In this document: in pieces, positions 17,958-25,729 of the stretch
Layout: each line of letters begins with the position of its first letter
Numbering within the stretch: the first letter of the stretch is position 1
DNA from: Lachnospiraceae bacterium NE2001
GTDB lineage: Bacteria > Bacillota > Clostridia > Lachnospirales > Lachnospiraceae
Reading direction: 5' to 3'
Assembly: GCA_900110635.1 (NCBI GenBank)
Contig: FOEK01000005.1
Coordinates: forward strand, 124,001-188,000
DNA: 64,000 bases
Program-made: the position numbers and the translations under genes
The notes under the pieces: model-generated
Seen by the model: only the letters and a program-made list of their open reading frames with translations
The model's database searches: none
Told to the model about the DNA's origin: nothing

Positions 17958-19034
17958 ATGTCATATAACTGGGAAGTGAATGTTAGAAAGGTTGATCCAT
18001 ATACTCCTGGAGAACAGCCTTCTGATAAGAATATAATTAAGCTAAATACAAATGAAAATCCTTACGGACCATCAGAAGAGATAAAGTCTGTTATAGCATC
18101 GTTAGATGATGATATGCTAAGAAGATATCCGGATGCAACGGCATCACAGCTGGTGTCGGAGCTTGCCCGGTTTCATGAAGTTTCAGAGGACAGAGTATTT
18201 GTGGGAGTTGGTTCCGACGATGTCCTTGGTATGTGCTTTATGACATTTTTTAATTCTGATAAAGAGATACTATTTCCAGATGTAACGTATTCCTTTTATC
18301 CGGTATGGGCTGAAATGCTAAGGATTCCATATAAGCTGATCCCACTAAAGGAAGATTTTACAATTGATGTGCCTTCCTTTATAGATAATGGTGCATCAAA
18401 TGGTGGTATTGTGATAGCTAATCCTAATGCACCTACGGGTATCTGTCTTGATAGAAAGAGCATCATAGATATTATTGAGAGCAGTCCTGATTCAGTTGTC
18501 ATAGTTGATGAAGCATATATTGATTTTGCGGAAGCGGGAGCGTCTGTAATTGATCTTACTACGAAGTATGACAATCTTATTGTAGTAAGAACGTATTCTA
18601 AGTCCAGATCTCTTGCGGGCCTTAGAATTGGTTATGCTATATCAAATCCGAAGATGATCAAGTACCTGAATGATGTAAAATATTCATATAATTCTTATAC
18701 TATGAATTATCCATCTATAGTAATAGGAAGTGCGGTTATAAGAGATAATGATTATTTTGAAGAGACCCTTGCTAAGATAAAGAATACCAGAGAGTGGTTC
18801 ACAGATGAACTGAAGTCTTTAGGCTTTAAGGTTCTTCCTTCTTCAACAAACTTTGTATTTGCTTCGCCACAGGACGGTAGTGCAAGAAAGATATTTGAGT
18901 CGGCAAAAGAAAAGGGAATCTATGTAAGATACTTTAATCTTCCAAGGATTGATGATTATTTAAGAATAACAATAGGCGTTGATGAGGATATGAAGAAGGT
19001 AATTAGTTTTCTAAAGGACTTCTTGACAACCTAG
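17958..19034 (+). CDS. hisC: Histidinol-phosphate aminotransferase
   Basis: PLP enzyme of histidine synthesis that interconverts imidazole-acetol phosphate and histidinol phosphate. The 358-residue protein shows NTNENPYGPS near residue 30, ANPNAPTGI, VDEAYIDFA, the PLP lysine at 215 in RTYSKSRSLAGLRIGYA, and a C-terminal DYLRITIG. The start follows AGGAGGTAT. No other his genes are in the window, so it stands apart with murF. A broader aromatic or aspartate specificity cannot be excluded, since HisC-like enzymes vary. Confidence 0.9.
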   Translation: MSYNWEVNVRKVDPYTPGEQPSDKNIIKLNTNENPYGPSEEIKSVIASLDDDMLRRYPDATASQLVSELARFHEVSEDRVFVGVGSDDVLGMCFMTFFNSDKEILFPDVTYSFYPVWAEMLRIPYKLIPLKEDFTIDVPSFIDNGASNGGIVIANPNAPTGICLDRKSIIDIIESSPDSVVIVDEAYIDFAEAGASVIDLTTKYDNLIVVRTYSKSRSLAGLRIGYAISNPKMIKYLNDVKYSYNSYTMNYPSIVIGSAVIRDNDYFEETLAKIKNTREWFTDELKSLGFKVLPSSTNFVFASPQDGSARKIFESAKEKGIYVRYFNLPRIDDYLRITIGVDEDMKKVISFLKDFLTT

Positions 19035-19109
19035 GTAAAGACGTCTAGAATTAGGTCAATCATTCACACATTTCTTATCCATATTTATTTCATAGAAAAG
19101 GAGATAGAT

Positions 19110-19934
19110 ATGGATTTAGAAAAAGTTAATATTTTAAGAAACAGAATAATTGATGAACTAAAGAATTATGACATAGTTGATGTCATTCTTTTTGATGCAA
19201 TGAGATATAGTGGCATAACCAGGAAGGGCCTCGCGATAAAGAGGACCAGATATCCGGTTATGCCTGTTTTTTTGCTTGATGACGATGATGATATTGAAGA
19301 TAGAGCTGATGAGATAATTGACTATTTCAAGAAAATGGTAAATGTTAATCCTAGATTTATCCTCGCACTTGAAAAAAGAGATAAATACGAGAGGCTTCTC
19401 GAAAAATATCCTCATAAAGAATTCTATGATATGCTGATCATAGTAAAATATACTCTTGATGATATGGATGGTGATCTATCCTGGAGATATGATGAATCAA
19501 GATTTTCAGATGTGACTAAGGATATCCTGGAAGGCTTTGGAATCTCAGAAGATGAGCTTTTTAAGAAAGCTTATGAAGATACTAAAGATATCTTTGAACT
19601 GGAGTTTGGAGAACTGGAAGGATATTATAATAAGGAGCTGGCATATTGCCAGAATGATAAGGCTTTCTTTGTTTCGAATAATCTGGGGCTTTATGGTTCG
19701 AGTTCCATACTTTTCGATGATCATCTATATAAAATGTATCAGCATATTGGAGAAAACTATTATATAGTCGTATGTAACCAGCATGTATCTATACTTGTTC
19801 CAGAGAGTTCGGAGTATAATCCGAGTTATCTGCTTAATTCAATGAACTTCATAAATGATAATTATGGTATCGATTCCATAACAAAAGAGGTGCTTTTTTA
19901 TAATGGAGAGACAAAAAAGGTTAAATTATTTTAA
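19110..19934 (+). CDS. Conserved hypothetical protein, possibly DUF5688
   Basis: A 274-residue soluble acidic protein with no signal peptide, membrane segment or catalytic motif that I recognise. The middle has WRYDESRFSDVTKDIL, and the C-terminal part (NLGLYGSSSILFDDHLYKMY, then YIVVCNQHVSILVPES) resembles the C-terminal part of the DUF5688 proteins common in Lachnospiraceae, a low-confidence match from memory. The start follows AAAAGGAGATAGAT. It stands alone between hisC and the cold-shock gene. Function unknown. Confidence 0.6.
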   Translation: MDLEKVNILRNRIIDELKNYDIVDVILFDAMRYSGITRKGLAIKRTRYPVMPVFLLDDDDDIEDRADEIIDYFKKMVNVNPRFILALEKRDKYERLLEKYPHKEFYDMLIIVKYTLDDMDGDLSWRYDESRFSDVTKDILEGFGISEDELFKKAYEDTKDIFELEFGELEGYYNKELAYCQNDKAFFVSNNLGLYGSSSILFDDHLYKMYQHIGENYYIVVCNQHVSILVPESSEYNPSYLLNSMNFINDNYGIDSITKEVLFYNGETKKVKLF

Positions 19935-19964
19935 TTTTGCTTTATACTTTGGCCTTTTTGTAAA

Positions 19965-19993
19965 TTGTTATTCTAGTCATAGTGTGCTAAAGT
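19965..19993 (+). promoter_or_regulatory. Putative cold-shock gene promoter
   Basis: TTGTTA (19965-19970), 17 bases, TAAAGT (19988-19993), with an extended TGC before the -10. The transcript would have a leader of about 28 bases. Confidence 0.45.
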
Positions 19994-20027
19994 GAGTTAG
20001 TTAATTTTTTAGGAGGTAGTTATTCTT

Positions 20028-20231
20028 ATGGCTAGAGGAACAGTAAAATGGTTCAATGAAAAGAAGGGATATGGTTTTATTACCGATGAGGCAGGAAACG
20101 ATGTTTTCGTACATTATTCCGGACTCGTTATGGAAGGTTTTAAGACCCTTAAGGATGGTCAGACTGTAGAGTTTGACGTATCTGAGGGTGATAAAGGCCT
20201 ACAGGCAACTAACGTAACAGTTGCACAGTAA
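20028..20231 (+). CDS. cspA: Cold-shock protein, CspA family
   Basis: A single OB-fold nucleic-acid-binding protein of 67 residues, the usual size. It begins [17 protein letters not shown] (RNP1 KGYGFI) and has RNP2 VFVHY followed by [15 protein letters not shown]. CspA-type proteins act as RNA chaperones. The start follows AGGAGGTAG. It is monocistronic with its own terminator. The symbol denotes the family; which Bacillus-type paralogue it equals is not resolvable. Confidence 0.96.
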   Translation: MARGTVKWFNEKKGYGFITDEAGNDVFVHYSGLVMEGFKTLKDGQTVEFDVSEGDKGLQATNVTVAQ

Positions 20232-20254
20232 ATAAACATATGAATAACCTTTAT

Positions 20255-20285
20255 GAGCGAAGCCACTAAAGCTTCGCTCTTTTTC
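20255..20285 (+). terminator. Intrinsic terminator of the cold-shock gene
   Basis: GAGCGAAGC (20255-20263), 7-base loop, GCTTCGCTC (20271-20279), then a T-run. Confidence 0.92.
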
Positions 20286-20291
20286 TATTAG

Positions 20292-20366
20292 TCAGAACTC
20301 GACGATTGGAATATGTCAGCTAAAGCTGACCGTCGAGTTCTGAACGAATAATGCAAGCATTATTCG
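20292..20366. repeat. Nested hairpin element
   Basis: Outer stem TCAGAACTCGACG (20292-20304) with CGTCGAGTTCTGA (20331-20343); inside it GTCAGCT-AA-AGCTGAC (20315-20330); then a second hairpin GAATAATGC-AA-GCATTATTC (20346-20365). TCAGAACT recurs at 20376. The layout matches the element at 54386-54454. Confidence 0.75.
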
Positions 20367-20406
20367 ATTGGCAAGTCAGAACTAAGCAATATTCGATTAG
20401 TAGTAT

Positions 20407-20449
20407 TTGACATATACATAATAAAAGTAATAAAATATAACATATATGT
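20407..20449 (+). promoter_or_regulatory. tetR-operon promoter with possible operator
   Basis: TTGACA (20407-20412), 18 bases, TAAAAT (20431-20436). The palindrome ACATATATGT (20440-20449) sits at the expected transcript start and could be the site for the TetR protein encoded next; the operator role is inference. Confidence 0.55.
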
Positions 20450-20471
20450 TTTGTATGGGGGAGGTGAGAAA

Positions 20472-21059
20472 TTGACAGAAGATTTTATATCTGCAAGAGA
20501 CAGGATAGTTTCAGCATCTATTGATATAATCAGTGATGCCGGGCTTGCTTCGCTCACCATTCCGATCATCTCTATGAGAACCAATATCAATGAGATGATG
20601 ATATATAAGTATTATTCTGATACGGATGAGATTCTTGAAGAGATAGTTGCTACTTATTTCAGATTTGACAAGAGTGTCTTCAAGTCTCTGGAAACTCAGA
20701 ATGAGAGCTATCTGGATATGCTTTATGGTTATGCAAAGTCCTATGGAACTTATTACGACAGCTATTATTCACTGTCTTCCATAATGCTTCAGTATGAAGA
20801 GCTTCTTCATAATACACATACCAGAGAAACCATACAGAAGGGCTATCTCGAGAGGCGTGAAGGACTGATTCGGTTCTTTGATGGAGCTCAGAAGAATAAA
20901 GAGATTACATCGGAGTTTACTCCTGAACAGCTTACAGATATGATGCTTGGTATCTTCATTGTCTGTTCCCTCAATCGAAGGGTAATGACAAGGAAGAAGT
21001 CGTATAAAGATGAGATAGCTATAGTATTTGATAAATGGATCAATACTATTAAAATATGA
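20472..21059 (+). CDS. TetR/AcrR-family transcriptional regulator
   Basis: A 195-residue regulator with the usual TetR layout: N-terminal helix-turn-helix (RDRIVSASIDIISDAGLASL, then INEMMIYKYYSDTDEILEEI) and a variable helical ligand-binding domain. The start is TTG at 20472, 6 bases after GGGAGGTG; the ATG at 20451 lies on that ribosome site. The recognition helix (MRTNINEMMIYKYY) is atypical compared with the common GVSKGTLYHHF pattern. It heads a short operon with the receiver protein 19 bases downstream and rarA. The ligand is unknown. Confidence 0.85.
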   Translation: MTEDFISARDRIVSASIDIISDAGLASLTIPIISMRTNINEMMIYKYYSDTDEILEEIVATYFRFDKSVFKSLETQNESYLDMLYGYAKSYGTYYDSYYSLSSIMLQYEELLHNTHTRETIQKGYLERREGLIRFFDGAQKNKEITSEFTPEQLTDMMLGIFIVCSLNRRVMTRKKSYKDEIAIVFDKWINTIKI

Positions 21060-21078
21060 AAGAATAAGAGGTATAACA

Positions 21079-21474
21079 ATGAGGGTTTTAGTAGCAGAGG
21101 ATGATATTGCCAGTGGTAAGTTTTTATCAAAGCTTCTTTCCAGATATGGAGAGGTTGTTCTGGCGACAGATGGTATCGAGGCGGTTGATGAGTTCGTAAA
21201 GTCAGTTTCTGATGGCAAGGAGTTTGATCTTGTATGTCTTGATATTATGATGCCAAAGATTGATGGCTATAAGGCATTGCAGTCTATCAGGGATGCTGAG
21301 AGAAAGCTTGGTATTCCTCGTATATCCAGATGTAAGGTTGTTATGATATCTGCTTTGGATGAAGATTTTGATGCAAATTATGCAAGCAGTGATTATGATG
21401 ATTATATCTGCAAACCGATTGATATTATGAAGTTTGATGCAATCATCAAGAAGCTTGGACTTGTAGAAACCTAG
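21079..21474 (+). CDS. Stand-alone response-regulator receiver protein
   Basis: A 131-residue CheY-like receiver without an output domain. All receiver residues are present: acidic pair in VLVAEDD, phospho-acceptor Asp in VCLDIMMPKIDG, Ser in VVMISALDED, and Lys in YICKPID. The start follows AGAGGTATAAC. No kinase gene is adjacent; it is between the TetR gene and rarA with 19- and 16-base gaps. It may pass or store phosphate or control a partner by binding. The partner is unknown. Confidence 0.88.
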   Translation: MRVLVAEDDIASGKFLSKLLSRYGEVVLATDGIEAVDEFVKSVSDGKEFDLVCLDIMMPKIDGYKALQSIRDAERKLGIPRISRCKVVMISALDEDFDANYASSDYDDYICKPIDIMKFDAIIKKLGLVET

Positions 21475-21490
21475 AGAAGAATTAGTTAAT

Positions 21491-22816
21491 ATGGATTTAT
21501 TTGAGTATATGAGACAGGAGGAGCAGCGTAAAGAGGCTCCTCTTGCTAGTCGTTTAAGACCTAAAACTTTAGATGGCTTCGTTGGGCAGGAACACATCCT
21601 GGCCCCGGGAAAACTACTTTACAGAGCTATTAAGGCTGATAAGCTTAGCTCTGTAATATTTTATGGTCCTCCCGGAACTGGAAAGACAACACTGGCTATG
21701 GTTATTGCCAATACGACCAGTTCTGTATTTGAAGAAATGAATGCTTCTACCTCTGGAAAAAAGGATATGGAAGAAGCTATAGAAAAGGCAAAGCAGAACC
21801 TGGGGATGTATGGAAAGAAGACCATACTTTTCATAGATGAGATTCATAGATTTAATAAATCTCAGCAGGATTTTCTGCTTCCACACGTGGAAAATGGTAC
21901 TGTGATTCTTATAGGAGCCACCACAGAGAATCCTTATTTTGAAGTAAATAGTGCTCTTGTATCAAGAAGTACAGTGTTTGAGTTAAAACCACTAAGTGAA
22001 GATAACATCAAAGAGCTTGTACGCCGTGCTGTTTATGATAAAGAAAACGGTATGGGAAGCCTTGGTGCTGAAATAACAGATGAAGCAGTTGATTTCCTTG
22101 CCAATGTAGCTGAAGGGGATGCCAGAAAGGCGTTAAATGCTATAGAACTGGGTATCCTTTCGACTGAGAGAAGTGAGAATGGTAAGATAGAGATTACACT
22201 TGAAGTCGCTGAGGAGTGTATACAGAGAAGAGCAATCAGATATGATAAAAATGGAGATAATCATTACGATATCATTTCAGCTTTTATCAAATCCATGAGA
22301 GGTTCTGATCCGGATGCAGCAGTATATTATCTTGCAAAGATGCTATATGGTGGAGAAAGTGTAACTTTTATTGCCAGAAGGATAATGATATGTGCCTGTG
22401 AGGATGTGGGAAATGCTGATCCTCAGGCTATTCAGGTTGCTACCAGTTGTGCGCTTGCGGCAGAAAGAGTTGGTATTCCTGAGGCACAGATAATACTTGC
22501 TCACGCTGCAATATATGTGGCGACAGCGCCAAAGAGCAATTCCGTTGTAAATGCTATATTTGCAGCAAATGAAGCAGTTAAAAACTATAGTAATGCAGAG
22601 GTACCGCCTCATCTTCGGGATGCTCATTATCCTGGTTCAAAGGAACTAGGGCATATAGGATACAAATATGCCCACGATTATCCAATGCACTATGTGGATC
22701 AACAGTATCTTCCTGATGCCCTGACGGATATGACCTTCTATGAACCTGGTGACAATGGTTATGAGGCAGATATAAAGAAGTGGTTTGAGAAAATTAAAGG
22801 AGAATCTGATAATTGA
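21491..22816 (+). CDS. rarA: Replication-associated recombination protein A (RarA/MgsA)
   Basis: AAA+ ATPase of the RarA/MgsA/WRNIP1 family, acting on stalled replication forks. The 441-residue protein starts with APLASRLRPKTLDGFVGQEH, has Walker A GPPGTGKTT, Walker B FIDEIHRFNKSQQD, sensor GATTENPYFEVN, and the C-terminal tetramerisation domain with AKMLYGGESVTFIARRI and HAAIYVATAPKSN. It follows the receiver gene after 16 bases; the stop overlaps the next start. Confidence 0.95.
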   Translation: MDLFEYMRQEEQRKEAPLASRLRPKTLDGFVGQEHILAPGKLLYRAIKADKLSSVIFYGPPGTGKTTLAMVIANTTSSVFEEMNASTSGKKDMEEAIEKAKQNLGMYGKKTILFIDEIHRFNKSQQDFLLPHVENGTVILIGATTENPYFEVNSALVSRSTVFELKPLSEDNIKELVRRAVYDKENGMGSLGAEITDEAVDFLANVAEGDARKALNAIELGILSTERSENGKIEITLEVAEECIQRRAIRYDKNGDNHYDIISAFIKSMRGSDPDAAVYYLAKMLYGGESVTFIARRIMICACEDVGNADPQAIQVATSCALAAERVGIPEAQIILAHAAIYVATAPKSNSVVNAIFAANEAVKNYSNAEVPPHLRDAHYPGSKELGHIGYKYAHDYPMHYVDQQYLPDALTDMTFYEPGDNGYEADIKKWFEKIKGESDN

Positions 22817-23004
22817 AACCTAATCTATTTTTTAGAATATTGGCAATAATTCTTCTTCTTATATATTTGGTTCTTCTAGGGGTATTTATATTCTTTCTCA
22901 TCACTGGAAGCGAATATCTGATGGCTATGCTTTTTGTTATAATCATTTATCCGGTTATTCTCTATATTCTGGTATGGCTAAAAAAAGTCTTCAGTAGTGA
23001 CTGA
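22813..23004 (+). CDS. Small two-helix membrane protein
   Basis: A 63-residue protein made almost wholly of two hydrophobic helices (ILAIILLLIYLVLLGVFIFF and AMLFVIIIYPVILYILVWL) joined by ITGSEYLM, with a basic KK near the end. The TTG start overlaps the rarA stop by four bases and lies after AAAGGAGAATCT, so translation is probably coupled. Not recognised; function unknown. Confidence 0.7.
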   Translation: MKPNLFFRILAIILLLIYLVLLGVFIFFLITGSEYLMAMLFVIIIYPVILYILVWLKKVFSSD

Positions 23005-23010
23005 AGTGTT

Positions 23011-23039
23011 TTGACACCAGATTGATATTTTGATATAAT
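23011..23039 (+). promoter_or_regulatory. Near-consensus sigma-A promoter for the SEC-C gene
   Basis: TTGACA (23011-23016), 17 bases, TATAAT (23034-23039), with extended TGA before the -10. A small hairpin CTTCAGT/ACTGAAG (22989-23006) just upstream may end the rarA transcript. Confidence 0.85.
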
Positions 23040-23083
23040 CCGATAAGTGTTTTGTATTATTATAAAATGAAAGGACATAAATT

Positions 23084-23584
23084 ATGGGTTTATTAAAGGA
23101 TTGGAGAGACCATGCTTATGGTCTTGACGATAGAACACCAGAAGGAAAGCAGTTCTGGCTTAACTATTTTCAGATTGAGAAGGGTATCTATGAGAAGCTT
23201 CTCAAGGATCCTACAGTAGTAGTAAAGGGTACAGTTAAGGAGCTTGCTGAGAAGTATGAGACAAGTATTGAGATAATGACAGGCTTCCTAGATGGTATTG
23301 ATGAGAGTCTTAAGGAGCCCAATAATCTTGATGAGATTACTGAGGATTCCGAGGTTACTATCGATATTGATACAGAAAAGCTGTATATGAATATGGTAGG
23401 CTGTAACGCAGAGTGGCTTTATACTCTTCCTGAGTGGGACGCTATCTATGATAAGGAGACAAGAGATGCTCTTTACAAGAAGGAGAAGACTTCACATACA
23501 GTTGTAAAAGCACCAAAGATTGGCAGAAATGATCCTTGTCCTTGTGGAAGCGGCAAGAAATATAAGAAGTGCTGCGGTAAATAA
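23084..23584 (+). CDS. SEC-C zinc-motif protein
   Basis: A 166-residue protein whose last 20 residues are the SEC-C zinc motif ([18 protein letters not shown]), known from the SecA C-terminus, where it binds zinc and ribosome or SecB. The first 140 residues are an acidic domain without known motif. It has a strong promoter and its own terminator, so it is monocistronic and probably well expressed. The start follows GAAAGGAC. Stand-alone SEC-C proteins are common in Firmicutes, with undefined roles. Confidence 0.85.
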   Translation: MGLLKDWRDHAYGLDDRTPEGKQFWLNYFQIEKGIYEKLLKDPTVVVKGTVKELAEKYETSIEIMTGFLDGIDESLKEPNNLDEITEDSEVTIDIDTEKLYMNMVGCNAEWLYTLPEWDAIYDKETRDALYKKEKTSHTVVKAPKIGRNDPCPCGSGKKYKKCCGK

Positions 23585-23594
23585 TGATTGTTTT

Positions 23595-23618
23595 GGGGAC
23601 GGTGAGCCGTCCCCTTTT
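23595..23618 (+). terminator. Terminator built from a GGGGACGG palindrome
   Basis: GGGGACGG (23595-23602), loop TGAG, CCGTCCCC (23607-23614), then TTTT. The arm sequence is shared with the REP-like elements at 39636, 51805 and 58422. Confidence 0.85.
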
Positions 23619-23639
23619 ATCATAATGGAGTTATTTTAG

Positions 23640-25469
23640 ATGGCATTTACAGAAGAACAGATTCGGGCTATTGAGTGGAATGAAGGACCACTTATGGTTT
23701 TGGGAACGCCTGGTTCCGGTAAGACCACAGTCATTATAAATAGAGTAAATAACTTAATATATGAGCACGGCGTAAAGCCTGAGAATATTCTGGTTATAAC
23801 CTTTACCAGAGCTGCTGCGGCATCCATGAAAAACAGATTCCTTGAGATGACGGGTCTTCGGAATACCGATGTAAGATTTGGAACATTTCACTCATTCTTT
23901 TACTGGATAGTAAGGACAGCCTATGGGGCCAATATGAGTCTTTCTGTTCTTGATGAAAATGCAAAACGCTGTGTTATAAGAGAGCTTATCAAAAATCTTG
24001 GCGTAGAGGAATATAATAATGATGATACCCTGAGGGCAGTGCTGGGTGACCTTGGAGATATGGCCTGTAATATGATAGAGACCGAATATTTCCATAGTCG
24101 TAATATGTCTGATGAAAGCTTCTCTAGGCTTGTTTCAGATTATAAGGATTATAAGAAACAGCACGCTGTTCTTGATTTTGATGATATGGTGACACAGTGC
24201 TATAAGCTGCTTACTGAAAGAACAGATATTCTTGAAGCTGTTAGAAAATGCTATCCATATATAATGGTTGATGAGTATCAGGATACAAATAGAGTACAAT
24301 ACGAGATACTTAAGCTTCTGGCACATCCTCTTGATAATATCTATGTTGTCGGTGATGATGATCAGTCAATATACGGTTTCAGAGGTGCTCGTCCGGATAT
24401 TATGAAATATTTCCAGAAGGAGTTTCCTAAAGCTGAGATAATGAGTCTAAGTCTTAACTTTAGATGTCCTAAAGAAATAGTGGATTTTTCTTCAAGGGTA
24501 ATATCTGAGAATAAGAGCCGTTTTGATAAGAAGCTTTCTTCCAATGTTGATACTAAAGGATTGGTTCAGGTAAAGGCGGTATTAGATGCGTCATCTCAGA
24601 ATAAAGAAATAATACGCGCAATCAAATCAGATCACGCTAAGGGGATTAAATATTCTGATATCGCAGTCCTTTATAGAACAAATGTTGAACCAAGAGGGCT
24701 TCTATATAAACTTAGAAATGAAGGTATACCTTACAGTCTTCGTGATGCTATACCGGATATATCTTCGAATCCTTATATAAAACCAATCATTTCTTATATC
24801 AGATATGCCAGAGGTGATCATAGCAGGAGTCTGTTTCTTGACTTTATGAATAAGCCGCTCAGATATATCTCACGTGATCTCTTATATGATAAAACCATTG
24901 AACTGGATAATCTTACGAGAATTGCCAGAACTAATTCAAAGGATTATCTTGTTGATAATATAAGAAGACTGTCAAGTGAGCTTAGAACCATATCGCGTCT
25001 TTCTCCTTACGCTGCTGTAAACTACATCCGTAAGGCTGTTGATTATGATTCATATCTTGTGAAACAGGCACAGGAGAAGGGGGTTGATAAAGACGAGATA
25101 TTCGCTGTGGTTGAGGATTTTCAGGATTCTCTCGCTGGTATTGAATCCTTTGATGAAATGTTTGAGATGCTCGAAAATACTGATGTAGTGCCTATGGAAA
25201 AACATAGGGGCGAAGATGAAGTTCAGCTTATGACTCTTCATAGCGCTAAAGGTCTAGAGTTTACAAGCGTTCATATAATGAATACAGTTGAAGGAAGTAT
25301 ACCTTATAAACGCTCTAAGGCTCCGGATGAGCTTGAAGAAGAGCGACGTCTTCTTTATGTGGGCATAACCAGAAGCTCCAGATTACTTACTCTTTATGTT
25401 CCTGAAAAGATAGGAGAAAGAGAAACTAATATATCGAGATTTATAGAAAGGTATGAAAAATGGAACTAG
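23640..25469 (+). CDS. UvrD/PcrA-type superfamily 1 DNA helicase
   Basis: ATP-driven 3'-5' DNA helicase of the UvrD/Rep/PcrA group. The 609-residue protein has motif I GTPGSGKTT, motif Ia ITFTRAAAASM, motif II MVDEYQDTN, motif III GDDDQSIYGFRGARPD, motif IV LNFRCPKEIV, motif V LMTLHSAKGLEF and motif VI YVGITRSSRL. It is about 100 residues shorter than PcrA and lacks the long C-terminal tail that binds RNA polymerase in PcrA, so a second housekeeping UvrD/PcrA probably exists elsewhere. It heads an overlapping operon; its stop overlaps the chorismate mutase start by 10 bases. Confidence 0.92.
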   Translation: MAFTEEQIRAIEWNEGPLMVLGTPGSGKTTVIINRVNNLIYEHGVKPENILVITFTRAAAASMKNRFLEMTGLRNTDVRFGTFHSFFYWIVRTAYGANMSLSVLDENAKRCVIRELIKNLGVEEYNNDDTLRAVLGDLGDMACNMIETEYFHSRNMSDESFSRLVSDYKDYKKQHAVLDFDDMVTQCYKLLTERTDILEAVRKCYPYIMVDEYQDTNRVQYEILKLLAHPLDNIYVVGDDDQSIYGFRGARPDIMKYFQKEFPKAEIMSLSLNFRCPKEIVDFSSRVISENKSRFDKKLSSNVDTKGLVQVKAVLDASSQNKEIIRAIKSDHAKGIKYSDIAVLYRTNVEPRGLLYKLRNEGIPYSLRDAIPDISSNPYIKPIISYIRYARGDHSRSLFLDFMNKPLRYISRDLLYDKTIELDNLTRIARTNSKDYLVDNIRRLSSELRTISRLSPYAAVNYIRKAVDYDSYLVKQAQEKGVDKDEIFAVVEDFQDSLAGIESFDEMFEMLENTDVVPMEKHRGEDEVQLMTLHSAKGLEFTSVHIMNTVEGSIPYKRSKAPDELEEERRLLYVGITRSSRLLTLYVPEKIGERETNISRFIERYEKWN

Positions 25470-25729
25470 CTGAAATAAGAGTTGAGATAGATGAGATAGA
25501 TAATGAACTAAAGGCCCTCTTTATTAAGAGAATGGGTCTGGCCAAGGATATAGCTGCAATAAAGGCTGAGACAGGAGATGCAATCTATAAGCCTGATAGA
25601 GAAAGAGAGATTATAGAGAGGCTGTCTTCAGATGTGGATGAGGATATAAGAGAAGGCTATACAGCCTGGATTAAACAGCTTCTTCAGGCAAGCAGGAATT
25701 ATCAGGAATTATTATTAAATCATGATTAA
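25460..25729 (+). CDS. Chorismate mutase, AroQ type
   Basis: A helical 89-residue domain converting chorismate to prephenate for Phe/Tyr synthesis. It has the AroQ pattern: EIRVEIDEIDNELKALFIKR (first-helix Arg), KDIAAIKAETGDAIYKPDRE with the active-site Lys/Arg, and a last helix with LLQASRNYQ. It is stand-alone, not fused to prephenate dehydratase or DAHP synthase. Its start lies within the helicase end and its stop within the first ABC gene, so expression follows that operon. It could also be a regulatory or orphan mutase. Confidence 0.88.
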   Translation: MELAEIRVEIDEIDNELKALFIKRMGLAKDIAAIKAETGDAIYKPDREREIIERLSSDVDEDIREGYTAWIKQLLQASRNYQELLLNHD

